Source: Clostridia bacterium
GTDB taxonomy: Bacteria; Bacillota; Clostridia; Oscillospirales; Acutalibacteraceae
NCBI GenBank assembly: GCA_017521425.1
Contig: JAFXCQ010000023.1
Span: 62,001-126,000 of the forward strand
DNA: 64,000 nucleotides
Reading direction: 5' to 3'
Position numbers and translations under genes: made by a program. Position 1 is the first letter of the stretch. Every line of letters begins with the position of its first letter. Of the stretch, positions 26,237-34,866 are shown piece after piece. The notes beneath the pieces are model-generated. The model did not search any database and had not been told where the DNA came from. It worked only from the letters and a program-made list of their open reading frames with translations.

Positions 26237-29200
26237 TTAAAATCCATTCTTACTATTTCTTTTTTTCATTTCCGCAAGAGAAAGCATTGCATTACCATCA
26301 ATATTTGGTTGAACTTCCGGTGCGTTTTCATCTGTTAAAACAATTTCTTTAACAGGTGCTTTTTCATTATCAGGCTGTTGACGTCTTCTCTTTCTTACAA
26401 CCTTAACACCATAGTTAAATTCACCATCATCTTCTTTTTCTTTTTCTGCTTCTGAGAAAACGAAATCTTCATCATCATCGTTATTATCATATAAATCAGC
26501 ATAAGAAAGTCTTCCAAAATCTGCCGGTGCAACTTCTTCATCGTCTACCACATCATCAAAAGAAATGTATTCTTCGTAAATTTCGTACTCATCGTCATCA
26601 CTTGTAGTATAAGTTACTTGTTCAGGTGGTGCAACAGTAATTTTTTCATTTCTTTTTTCAACAACAGGTGTAGGTGTCTGAGACTTTTTAGCAGATACCA
26701 TCGGTGGTGGAGCAGGTCTTCTTACAGGTGCTTCAACTGATGCACCCGCACCATTTACTTCGATATCTACTATACCCTCAACAGATGCTTTTGCGGCTTT
26801 TCTTGCAATTTCTGCTTTACGTGCCATTTCTGCTTTACGTATCTCTTCAGCTCTGCGAGCTTCTTCCGCCTGACGCTTTGCTTCTTCCATTTTGCGTCTT
26901 GCTTCTTCTCTGAGTCTTGCTTCTTCCGCCTTCCTCAATTCTTCGGCTCTACGAGCTTCTGCTAAACGTCTTGCTTCTTCTTCAGCTTGTCTTCTTGCCT
27001 CTTCTGCTCTACGAGCCTCTTCAAGACGACGCATTTCTTCAATTCGTCTTGCTTCCTCTGCTTTGCGAGCCTCTTCTGCTAATCTTGCTGCTTCACGTCT
27101 TCTGACTTCTTCGGCAATTCTTGCTTCTTCCGCCTTACGTGCTGCTTCAGCTTTTCTTTGCTCTTCAAGAAGGCGTGCTTTTTCAGCGATTCTTGCCGCC
27201 TCTGCCAGACGAGCTTCTTCTGCTTTTTTTATAAGCTCTGCTTTGCGCTCTTCTTCAAGTCTTATTCTTTCTTCTTCGGCACGTTTTCTCTCTTCTTCAA
27301 GACGACGAGCTTCCTCTGCTCGTCTTGCTTCTTCTGCTCTTCTTGCCTCTTCAGCCTTACGAGCTTCCTCGCGCTTTCTGAGTTCTTCGGCAATTCGTGC
27401 TTCTTCTGCTTTACGAGCCTCTTCTGCTAATCTCTTTTCTTCGGCGATTCGTGCTGCTTCAGCTCTTTTTGCTTCTGCCGCCAATCTTTTTTCTTCAGCA
27501 ATTCTTGCCGCTTCTGCGCGTCTTGCTTCTTGTGCTAAACGGCGTTCTTCTGCTTTTCTTTCAGCTTCCGCTTTTTTAGCTTCCTGTGCTAAGCGACGCT
27601 CTTCTGCACGTCTTGCCATTTCTGCACGTTTTGCTTCTTCTGCTAAACGGCGTTCCTCTGCTTTTCTTTCTTTTTCAGCCTGTTTTGCCGCTGCAGCTGC
27701 TTCCATTTCTGCTATTTGTTCAGGAGTAAGAACTTTTTTAGGTCTGCCTCTGCCGCGTTTTTCTTCAGGTGGTATCGGTTCAGGAATAGGGTTCTTTCTC
27801 GGCCTACCTCTGCCACGTTTTACTTCTTCAACCGGTGTTTCTTGATTTTCTGTTGGTTGAATCTGAGATACCCCCGAAACAGTAGTTGCAACTTCAGGGA
27901 GTGGATTTTTTCTTGGTCTGCCACGACCACGTTTAACTTCTTCAACCGGAGTTTCTGTTACCGGTGAGTGGGTTTCCTCAGGAAGCGGATTTTTTCTTGG
28001 CCTACCTCTGCCACGTTTAACCGGTTCTGAATTTACAGGTGCAGTATAAACTGGTGTAACCGGAGTTTCTTCAGGAATATAATTTGCATCCGCTGTGTAA
28101 GAATTTACATCACTATAACTCTGAACATCACTTTCATAAGAAGGTGTAGTTGAATATATATCATTTTCGCCACTGTTTTCAGAGAATTCATTTTCATTCT
28201 CTTTGAATGGATTTAAATCGCTGTAACTGTAAACCTCGTTATTTTCTTCTATTAAATTTTCAATATCATCAGTCTTATCATCTATCTCATCATTAACTTC
28301 AACAACAGGCTTTTCTTCTATTTTTGTTGCTTGTGGACGTGATGTAATTATCGGTAAAGAATCATCTGTACGTTTTGGAATACCTGCATTAGTTGCAATA
28401 ATTTCTTCTTCGTAATTGTCATCTTCTTCAGGAATACCGTTATCGTTTTCATAGTAACCTTCACGATTTGATTTAAAGCCAATTCCGAGAGATGCAAAGA
28501 TATATGAAACAATAAATATAAGACACGCAATATCAGCAAAATTAAATGGATTACCTTCAACTGTGCCTCTGCCGACAACAAGCATTACTAATCTTGGGAT
28601 TGTAATAAGTCCTGCAAAAAGTGCTGCTGAAAGACCGTAACCATAAATTCCCCACATACTGTCTTCTGTAAAAATTCCTGAAGTAATTCTTGCAAATGTA
28701 AGGAGGAAGAGCATAAGGAATACAAGCATAATTATTTCAAAGAGCAGCTCTGAAACACTTGTAAAGCTTATAGCATTCATAAGCTTTGAAACGAGTCTTG
28801 CAATAGCCCAGCACAAAGGTGAAAGTGCTAAAATCTTGAATTCTTTGTACTGACCTTTACCGGTTAAATGCGAAATAGCATAAACGCCAATATAAAAAAT
28901 TGATAAAATTGCAAAAATCAACTGGAGAATTATAAACGCTCCACCATTTTCAGTAACATTCTGGCTTAATGTCGGGAAATATGCAGACATAGCCTGTCTT
29001 GATGGTAAAATCTTGAACAATACCGAAAATATATCAATTAAAAATGCTACACCTAAAATTGACGAAGAAACTCCTAAAAGCATATTTTTGCCTTCAGGTA
29101 ATTTTGGCGATGGCACTTCTTTACTCATAAATGAAAGGATAATAAATGCACCGACAACCAACAGAAGAACACCATAAAGTAAATAGATAATTCCGCTGTC

Positions 29201-29344
29201 TTCAGTATAAAAGCCTGTTTTATTATCAACCAAAGCTAAAAGTTCATAAACTCTTACCGGTAACGCAATAAGTGTTGCAATGGCAAATATGAACAATAAA
29301 TAACGCAATTTAATTGCTTCATAAGCACCTTTAATTCGCTTCAT
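26237..29344 (-). CDS. Polytopic membrane protein with four AT-hooks and a long alanine/glutamate/arginine coiled coil
   Basis: I know no named family for the whole. The 1035 residues run as follows: about seven membrane segments (residues 15-290), an acidic linker (300-430), four basic RGRGRPRK or RGRGRPKK AT-hook motifs (about 442, 470, 508 and 528), about 300 residues rich in Ala, Glu, Arg and Lys built from AEEARRAEEA-type heptads (about 543-850), and an acidic tail with a basic KRRRQQ patch near 985. AT-hooks bind the minor groove of AT-rich DNA in other proteins. A membrane-to-nucleoid tether is an inference. AAAGGG precedes the ATG. Repetition makes this gene prone to length changes. 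Confidence 0.75.
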   Translation of the reverse strand: MKRIKGAYEAIKLRYLLFIFAIATLIALPVRVYELLALVDNKTGFYTEDSGIIYLLYGVLLLVVGAFIILSFMSKEVPSPKLPEGKNMLLGVSSSILGVAFLIDIFSVLFKILPSRQAMSAYFPTLSQNVTENGGAFIILQLIFAILSIFYIGVYAISHLTGKGQYKEFKILALSPLCWAIARLVSKLMNAISFTSVSELLFEIIMLVFLMLFLLTFARITSGIFTEDSMWGIYGYGLSAALFAGLITIPRLVMLVVGRGTVEGNPFNFADIACLIFIVSYIFASLGIGFKSNREGYYENDNGIPEEDDNYEEEIIATNAGIPKRTDDSLPIITSRPQATKIEEKPVVEVNDEIDDKTDDIENLIEENNEVYSYSDLNPFKENENEFSENSGENDIYSTTPSYESDVQSYSDVNSYTADANYIPEETPVTPVYTAPVNSEPVKRGRGRPRKNPLPEETHSPVTETPVEEVKRGRGRPRKNPLPEVATTVSGVSQIQPTENQETPVEEVKRGRGRPRKNPIPEPIPPEEKRGRGRPKKVLTPEQIAEMEAAAAAKQAEKERKAEERRLAEEAKRAEMARRAEERRLAQEAKKAEAERKAEERRLAQEARRAEAARIAEEKRLAAEAKRAEAARIAEEKRLAEEARKAEEARIAEELRKREEARKAEEARRAEEARRAEEARRLEEERKRAEEERIRLEEERKAELIKKAEEARLAEAARIAEKARLLEEQRKAEAARKAEEARIAEEVRRREAARLAEEARKAEEARRIEEMRRLEEARRAEEARRQAEEEARRLAEARRAEELRKAEEARLREEARRKMEEAKRQAEEARRAEEIRKAEMARKAEIARKAAKASVEGIVDIEVNGAGASVEAPVRRPAPPPMVSAKKSQTPTPVVEKRNEKITVAPPEQVTYTTSDDDEYEIYEEYISFDDVVDDEEVAPADFGRLSYADLYDNNDDDEDFVFSEAEKEKEDDGEFNYGVKVVRKRRRQQPDNEKAPVKEIVLTDENAPEVQPNIDGNAMLSLAEMKKRNSKNGF
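27733..28019 (-). repeat. Four direct repeats encoding AT-hook motifs
   Basis: Four copies of a segment encoding KRGRGRPRKNP(L/I)PE or KRGRGRPKK lie near 28010, 27930, 27815 and 27755. The first two links between copies also repeat TPVEEV. Synonymous differences between copies show that they are not a recent exact duplication. Confidence 0.8.
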
Positions 29345-29389
29345 AACTTAACCCTTTCCGTTATTTTATAACAAAATTGTGTGATAGAT

Positions 29390-30799
29390 TTATCTTTCGT
29401 CTAAAGGAATATATTCTGAAGTGCCTGTTGCACTTATTCTTTCATCAATCGGAATATATTTTGCAGGAGCAGCAACGCTCTTATAAGCAGGTCTTATAAC
29501 TCTGTTACCTGCAATAAGCTCTTCTATTCTGTGAGCAGACCAGCCAGCCACACGAGCAATAGCAAAGAGTGGTGTGTAAAGGTCTTCTGGAATTCTCAAC
29601 ATCTGGTAAATAAGACCTGAATAAAGGTCGATATTTGCACAAATTTTTTTGTTTTGTCCCTTTTCGTTTGCAAAAATTTCAGGGGTGAGCTTTTCAATAA
29701 GTGAAAGCGCCTTGAACTCATCACCAAAGCCTGCTTTTTCTGCAAAGCTTTCTGCTTCTGCTTTAAGGATTTTTTCACGAGGGTCAGAAAGTGTGTAAAC
29801 TGCGTGACCCATACCATAAACAAGACCGCTACCGTCACCGGCTTTTTTGTTTATAACATTTTTAAGGAAGTCTGCAACCTGACCTTCGTTTGTAATATCG
29901 CTTACATCCTGCTTTAAGTAATTAAGCATTTCAACAACCTTGATATTTGCACCACCGTGTCTTGGTCCTTTAAGAGAGCCAATACCAGCAGCTAATGCTG
30001 CGTATGTATCTGTACCACTTGAAGAAAGCACTCTTGTTGCAAATGCAGAGTTGTTACCGCCACCGTGCTCTGCGTGAAGAATAAGACAAAGGTCTAAAAG
30101 CTTAGCTTCTTCATCTGTAAAAGTACGGTTTGAACGAGTTGTATAAAGAATTGACTCTGCAGTTGAATGCTCAGGCTTAATAGGATGAATGTACATGCTC
30201 TTTTTGTAGTAATGTCTTCTTTTAACCTGATAAGCATAAGTCATAATTGTAGGCAACTGTGCTAAAATCTGTAAACTCTGACGAAGAACATTTTCAATTG
30301 ATAAATCATCAGGATTATCATCATAAGAATAAAGCGCAAGTACTGAACGAGCAAGCTTGTTCATAATATTTGGTGATGGCGCTTTAATAATCATATCTTC
30401 AATAAAATCTTCAGGAAGTTCTCTTGCAGCAGCAAGAACCTTTCTGAAATGTTCGAGTTGCTCTTTTGTTGGTAGATTGCCAAAAAGGAGTAAATATGAA
30501 ACCTCTTCGTAACCAAAGCGATTTTCAGTTCTACAACCTGTAACTATATCATGTAAATCAATACCGCGATAAATAAGCTTACCCTCAATAGGTGTTCTTT
30601 CGCAGTCTTTAATATAGTAGCCTTCTACCGAGCATATTTTACTAAGACCTGCCATAACGCCACTACCGTCACGATTACGAAGGCCCCTTTTAACATCAAA
30701 TTTTTCAAAGTATTCCTGAGAGATAGCACTATTCTTTTTAATTTCGTCACAAAGCGGTGTAAGTGCATCATTAGGAATAGGTGAAATATATGTCGGCAA
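29390..30799 (-). CDS. gltA: Citrate synthase
   Basis: The protein carries the three catalytic regions: LHAEHGGGNNSAFATRVLSS, GPRHGGAN and GMGHAVYTLSDPR, with the catalytic Asp in NIDLYSGLIYQML. It condenses oxaloacetate and acetyl-CoA, here probably for glutamate synthesis. A TTG at 30799 is the likely start because GGAG lies 8 bases upstream; a GTG at 30808 is too close to that site. The C-terminus ends in a duplicated peptide (KYIPIDER, then EYIPLDER) not part of the family core. It forms its own transcription unit. Confidence 0.92.
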   Translation of the reverse strand: MPTYISPIPNDALTPLCDEIKKNSAISQEYFEKFDVKRGLRNRDGSGVMAGLSKICSVEGYYIKDCERTPIEGKLIYRGIDLHDIVTGCRTENRFGYEEVSYLLLFGNLPTKEQLEHFRKVLAAARELPEDFIEDMIIKAPSPNIMNKLARSVLALYSYDDNPDDLSIENVLRQSLQILAQLPTIMTYAYQVKRRHYYKKSMYIHPIKPEHSTAESILYTTRSNRTFTDEEAKLLDLCLILHAEHGGGNNSAFATRVLSSSGTDTYAALAAGIGSLKGPRHGGANIKVVEMLNYLKQDVSDITNEGQVADFLKNVINKKAGDGSGLVYGMGHAVYTLSDPREKILKAEAESFAEKAGFGDEFKALSLIEKLTPEIFANEKGQNKKICANIDLYSGLIYQMLRIPEDLYTPLFAIARVAGWSAHRIEELIAGNRVIRPAYKSVAAPAKYIPIDERISATGTSEYIPLDER

Positions 30800-30874
30800 A
30801 ATTTCCACTCCAATCTTTTGTCGTTAGGATAATTCTTGTTACCCAAGTTATTAAATGAAAAAATAATTCATATT

Positions 30875-30903
30875 ATTTTATAACAAAATAAAAGAAAAGT
30901 CAA
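30875..30903 (-). promoter_or_regulatory. Promoter of the citrate synthase gene
   Basis: TTGACT and TAAAAT on the minus strand with a 17-base spacer lie about 75 bases ahead of the start codon. Confidence 0.6.
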
Positions 30904-30936
30904 TAATAAAAGCAAAAGGATGGTATCATAAATATT

Positions 30937-31947
30937 ATGAAAAATTATTTAATTTCAATCGTTTTTATATTCATTTCGCTAATAATTACACCTGTCGCAC
31001 TTCTTTCGGATAGCATCACCACCCAAAACAACACGATAATCTCAGCGGAACAAACAACCACAGACAAATCCGATAGCACAAAAAATACTGATAGCGACAC
31101 TACCGAAGAAAGTGTTATAACTGTATTTTTAAGCGATACAAAGAAAAATTTAACCGTAAGTGAATTTGAATATGTGTGCGGAAGTGTGGCAGCAGAAATG
31201 CCACTTATGTACCATGAGGAAGCATTAAAAGCACAGGCAATTGCGTGTTACACAAATAGCTTAAGGCTTAAAAATTCAAAGAATAAATCAGAACTAAATG
31301 GTGCCGATATTTCAGACAACCCTGCTACCCACCAAGGGTATTTGACAAGAGAAGAAAGAAAGGAAAAATGGGGTGACGATTACCAGAAATACGAATCTAA
31401 ATTAGAAACGATCGTAAAAGCTGTTGAAGGTGAATATTTAACTTATGATGGTGAATATTGCCTGTGTGCGTTTTCTGCAATATGTACTGGTACTACTGAA
31501 AGTGCAGAAAATGTATGGGGTGAAAAAATCCCATATTTAGCAAGTGTTAAAAGTAGCGGAGACACACTATCACCGCAATATTCTTCTACAAATACATTCA
31601 CAAAATCGCAATTTGTATCAATAATGAAAGACCTTGGTGTTTCAATAAATTCCAAAACAAATTTAGAAGATATAATCGGCAAAAGTAAAACCTCAAAGGC
31701 AGGAACAGTTTTAAAAATCGAAATAAATAAAAAAAGTCTGACTGGTGAGCAAATGCGCTCTGCATTTTCTTTAAGAAGCTCCGCATTTAAAATAACCGCA
31801 ACCGAAAACGAAGTTATTTTTAAAGTAAGCGGTTACGGTCACGGAGTCGGAATGAGTCAGTATGGCGCAGATTATATGGCACGACAAGGCAGTACATATG
31901 ACGAAATTTTAAAACACTATTACAAAGGGGTAAATTTAGAAAAATAA
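30937..31947 (+). CDS. spoIID: SpoIID/LytB-domain protein
   Basis: An N-terminal signal or anchor (about residues 1-25) and a Thr/Ser-rich linker precede a SpoIID domain: EYVCGSVAAEMPLMYHEEALKAQAIACYTNS, the cysteine pair around CAFSAICTGTTESAENVWG, and the end block VSGYGHGVGMSQYGADYMARQG. SpoIID is a lytic transglycosylase acting on peptidoglycan during engulfment; it suggests a spore-forming lineage, though some relatives act outside sporulation. AAAGG lies 13 bases from the ATG. It is the only plus-strand gene in this stretch. Confidence 0.88.
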   Translation: MKNYLISIVFIFISLIITPVALLSDSITTQNNTIISAEQTTTDKSDSTKNTDSDTTEESVITVFLSDTKKNLTVSEFEYVCGSVAAEMPLMYHEEALKAQAIACYTNSLRLKNSKNKSELNGADISDNPATHQGYLTREERKEKWGDDYQKYESKLETIVKAVEGEYLTYDGEYCLCAFSAICTGTTESAENVWGEKIPYLASVKSSGDTLSPQYSSTNTFTKSQFVSIMKDLGVSINSKTNLEDIIGKSKTSKAGTVLKIEINKKSLTGEQMRSAFSLRSSAFKITATENEVIFKVSGYGHGVGMSQYGADYMARQGSTYDEILKHYYKGVNLEK

Positions 31948-31956
31948 AAAAACAAT

Positions 31957-31993
31957 CACTCCGATTGAAAATCAAAATTTTTCAATCGGAGTG
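31957..31993 (-). terminator. Hairpin between convergent genes, terminator mainly for the minus strand
   Basis: A 15-base arm beginning CACTCCGATTGAAAA pairs with its complement. On the minus strand TTTTTTTA follows closely; on the plus strand the tail is weaker. Confidence 0.65.
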
Positions 31994-32052
31994 TAATTTA
32001 AAATCACTGCACCGCAAGGACAAATATCACTTATCTGGTTTTCGTAAGAAAA

Positions 32053-32826
32053 TCAGATAACAGGTGTTCCTTCCCACTCTTTTGCAGGCGAAACTTCAAG
32101 AAGCTTTGCAATTGTTACTGCAACATCTTTTATAGAAATTGCGCCTAAATCCTTGCCTTTTTCGAAACGATTACCGCAGAACACAATCGGGATTGTCATA
32201 TCCTCAGGAATATCGTCACCGTGGCAACGGTCGTGACCGCCGTGGTCAGCAAGAAGAATTATTGTGTAATCATCTGAAATGCTGTTTTTGAGTTTTTCTG
32301 TGCAAGAAAGTGCCTTACTTACACTCTTCATATACTGCTCACTCATCCAACCGCAATCGTGACCACCGACTTCGTCTGTTTCACCTAAATAAAGGAATAA
32401 GAAATCCGGATTTTCTTCATTTATGTATTTTATTGCCGCATCTGTAATCTTTGTATCGGTATCACTTTGCTTGTGTTGATTTAAGCAAAGTGCTGTATGA
32501 AGATGGTCAGGTCTACTTAAATCCCTTAATTCTTCCCATGTGTAGAAAAATGCACACTTTTTGTCATGATTATCAAGACGGTCAAAAAGGCTTTCAATAG
32601 GTCTTACCTGCGGTACATAAGTATTTGATAAAATACCGTGGCGCATCGGGTCAACACTGTGGAATAAAGCTAAGTGACAAGGAAGTGTTACAGATGGCAT
32701 AACAGTCTGTGCTTTAAGAGAATATGTACTTTCTTTTATAAGCTTTTCTGCAAATGGATTACCGCACTGCATCATACCATCAGGACGCATACCATCAACT
32801 AATACTAAAATTACTTTTTCAGACAT
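32053..32826 (-). CDS. Alkaline phosphatase-superfamily phosphodiesterase/pyrophosphatase
   Basis: The 257 residues show the metal-site blocks of type I phosphodiesterase/nucleotide pyrophosphatase enzymes: LVDGMRPD, MPSVTLPCH with the threonine nucleophile, GETDEVGGHD and LLADHGGHDRCHGDD. No signal peptide is present, so it acts in the cytoplasm. It hydrolyses a phosphodiester or phosphate monoester; the substrate is not evident. AAGGAG precedes the ATG. Confidence 0.82.
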   Translation of the reverse strand: MSEKVILVLVDGMRPDGMMQCGNPFAEKLIKESTYSLKAQTVMPSVTLPCHLALFHSVDPMRHGILSNTYVPQVRPIESLFDRLDNHDKKCAFFYTWEELRDLSRPDHLHTALCLNQHKQSDTDTKITDAAIKYINEENPDFLFLYLGETDEVGGHDCGWMSEQYMKSVSKALSCTEKLKNSISDDYTIILLADHGGHDRCHGDDIPEDMTIPIVFCGNRFEKGKDLGAISIKDVAVTIAKLLEVSPAKEWEGTPVI

Positions 32827-32859
32827 TTTTAAAGTCTCCTTACAATAAAAATTTATATA

Positions 32860-33936
32860 TTACTTTTTAATTTTCACAGTAAACTCTGTACCCTTGCCAA
32901 TTTCACTTTCTACTGAAATTTCATAATTATTTCTTTCAGCAATTTTTTGTACAAGAGCAAGTCCTAAACCGTTGCCCTCTTCTGCGTGAGAGGTATCACC
33001 CTGATAAAATTTATCAAAAATATGTGACTTGGTTTCTTCGTCAAATCCACAACCGGTATCCTTTATTTTAACTGTAATAAATTCATCATCTGAAGTCTGA
33101 ATTAACGAAATAGTACCACCATTTTCGGTGAATTTAAAGGCATTTGAAAGAAGATTGTGCCAGATAATATCTAAAAGTGCAAAATTCTCTGTTATAATAA
33201 CTCTGTCTTCTAATTCTACTGAAATGTCAATATTTTTTTCTTCCCACACACTTTCAAATGACAAAAGGCAATCTGAAAGCTGTCTTGATAAATCAAACTC
33301 TTTTTGCTCAGATGAAATTCTTCTGTTTTCAATTTTATTAAGCTTTAAAATATTGGAAACCAAATCTGAAAGCTTTTCTGTGCTTTCAATTATTATTTCC
33401 ATATATTCTTTTCTTAATTTTTCAGGTAAATCTTCATTTTTTAACGCGTTTGTATAATTATTTATAACAGAAAGCGGCGTTTTTATTTCATGCGAAACAT
33501 TTGAAATAAAGTCGTCCTTTAAAGACTCTATGCTTTTTAATTCCGCAACCATCAGATTAAAGTCGCGGAACATAACATTTATATAAGAATTATCCTTCAA
33601 AGTTTCGTCAAGTTCTATTTCAACTGAAAAATCACCTTTAGCAACGCTTCTTGTTGCCTCGCTTATTTTTTTTAGATGCTTACTATAATTCACCTTAACA
33701 AAATAAAGAATAAATCTGTAAACAACCGCTGACATTATAAGATAGTACGCGATATACCACAGACCATATTTCGTAAAGAGAACCGAAAAATTAAAATCAA
33801 ACATAAGTGGTGGTATAAGTGCCAACATCAATGCTATTGTAACAGCAATTATATATCCTTTAAGCGAAAAAAATGAAACATCTTCAGGTGGAGTTCTCTG
33901 AATACTCCTTCTGTTTACCTTTTTATTACCACTCAT
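32860..33936 (-). CDS. Sensor histidine kinase
   Basis: Two membrane segments (about residues 28-50 and 58-80) with almost no extracellular loop are followed by a HAMP-like linker, the HisKA motif NVSHEIKTPLSVI, and the ATPase domain with WHNLLSNAFKFTENGG (N box), DTGCGFD (G1) and GNGLGLALV (G2). The short sensor part resembles intramembrane-sensing kinases that respond to cell-envelope stress. It overlaps the response regulator stop codon. Confidence 0.9.
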   Translation of the reverse strand: MSGNKKVNRRSIQRTPPEDVSFFSLKGYIIAVTIALMLALIPPLMFDFNFSVLFTKYGLWYIAYYLIMSAVVYRFILYFVKVNYSKHLKKISEATRSVAKGDFSVEIELDETLKDNSYINVMFRDFNLMVAELKSIESLKDDFISNVSHEIKTPLSVINNYTNALKNEDLPEKLRKEYMEIIIESTEKLSDLVSNILKLNKIENRRISSEQKEFDLSRQLSDCLLSFESVWEEKNIDISVELEDRVIITENFALLDIIWHNLLSNAFKFTENGGTISLIQTSDDEFITVKIKDTGCGFDEETKSHIFDKFYQGDTSHAEEGNGLGLALVQKIAERNNYEISVESEIGKGTEFTVKIKK

Positions 33937-34604
33937 TTTAATACCGCCTTGTAACCAAGACCGTGAATTGTTACAATTTTAAAATCTTCACAACAAGCAA
34001 ATTTTTCCCTTAACTTAGTAATGTAAACGTCTACTGAACGAAGACTTGTGCTACTATCAACACCCCAGAATTCGTCAAGCAACTGTGAGCGTGAAAAAGT
34101 CTTTTTGGGGTATGACAGAAGCTTATAAAGAATATTGAATTCTCTTACTGTCACAGAAATAGCCTCGCCATTTACAGTTGCAGTCATTTCATCTGCATCA
34201 AGCACTAATGAGCCAACGGTTATTTTTCTGTCAGAAATAATATTTGCTCTGCGTAAAATAGCGCCTATCCTTAAAACTAATTCATCCAAATCAATAGGTT
34301 TCACCATATAATCATCAACACCCAAATTAAAGCCTTTTTCTTTAGATGCATAATCATCCTTTGCGGTCATAAAAATTATGGGAATGTTCTTGTTTATTTT
34401 CCTTACGTTCTGGAGAAATGCAAAGCCATCAGTTTTAGGCAGCATAATATCTGAAATAATCATATCATAAAGACTGTTGTACATGATATTATATGCTTCA
34501 TCTGCTGTGAAGCAACCAGTCGCAGAATACCCGTTTCTTTCAAGATGAGCACATACAATCTGATTGAGATTTACATCATCTTCAACAACTAAAATATTTA
34601 CCAA
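33933..34604 (-). CDS. OmpR-family response regulator
   Basis: A receiver domain (ILVVEDDVNL, phosphorylated Asp in MIISDIMLP, Lys in MVKPIDLDEL) is joined to a winged-helix DNA-binding domain ending SVDVYITKLREKF...IHGLGYKAVLK. The start is placed at a TTG at 34604 because AAGGGGTG lies about 6 bases upstream and the receiver fold begins right there; the longer reading has no family match in its first 17 residues. The kinase gene follows with an ATGA overlap. Confidence 0.88.
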   Translation of the reverse strand: MVNILVVEDDVNLNQIVCAHLERNGYSATGCFTADEAYNIMYNSLYDMIISDIMLPKTDGFAFLQNVRKINKNIPIIFMTAKDDYASKEKGFNLGVDDYMVKPIDLDELVLRIGAILRRANIISDRKITVGSLVLDADEMTATVNGEAISVTVREFNILYKLLSYPKKTFSRSQLLDEFWGVDSSTSLRSVDVYITKLREKFACCEDFKIVTIHGLGYKAVLK

Positions 34605-34773
34605 AAAGAACACCCCTTTTTTATATTTTGAAAAATCAGCCATACTCATATTCATTTTACCATATATTTCAATTTAGTACAACTAAAATTTATTACTGAA
34701 TTCACTTGCATTTTCCCGAAAAATGTAGTAACATAACTATATGTTTGCATTTTAGATACAATTAACCGAAAAA

Positions 34774-34792
34774 TCTTAATAATATCTTAACA
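34774..34792 (+). promoter_or_regulatory. Candidate response-regulator box
   Basis: TCTTAA occurs twice with an exact 11-base period, and the second copy reads on as TTAACA. Such spacing matches one turn of DNA and the tandem sites used by OmpR/PhoP-type regulators. It lies between the two-component operon and the secreted-protein gene at 34867. Possible -10 elements (TATTAT near 34812) follow. This is a candidate only. Confidence 0.35.
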
Positions 34793-34866
34793 AACGGTAT
34801 TATTCCGTAAATATTATGAGTATTTTTCGGGAATGTTTTCACTGATTTTATATCAGGAGGTACAGA

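Noticed and set aside
26892-27845. A 317-codon plus-strand open frame rich in Ser, Ala and Arg
   Set aside because: It is the mirror image of the alanine/glutamate/arginine coiled coil on the minus strand. Its composition follows from that repeat and it has no ribosome site or family match.
27733-28019. Tandem repeats that could suggest a CRISPR array
   Set aside because: The copies are unevenly spaced, in frame and encode AT-hooks; spacers are coding sequence, and no cas genes are near.
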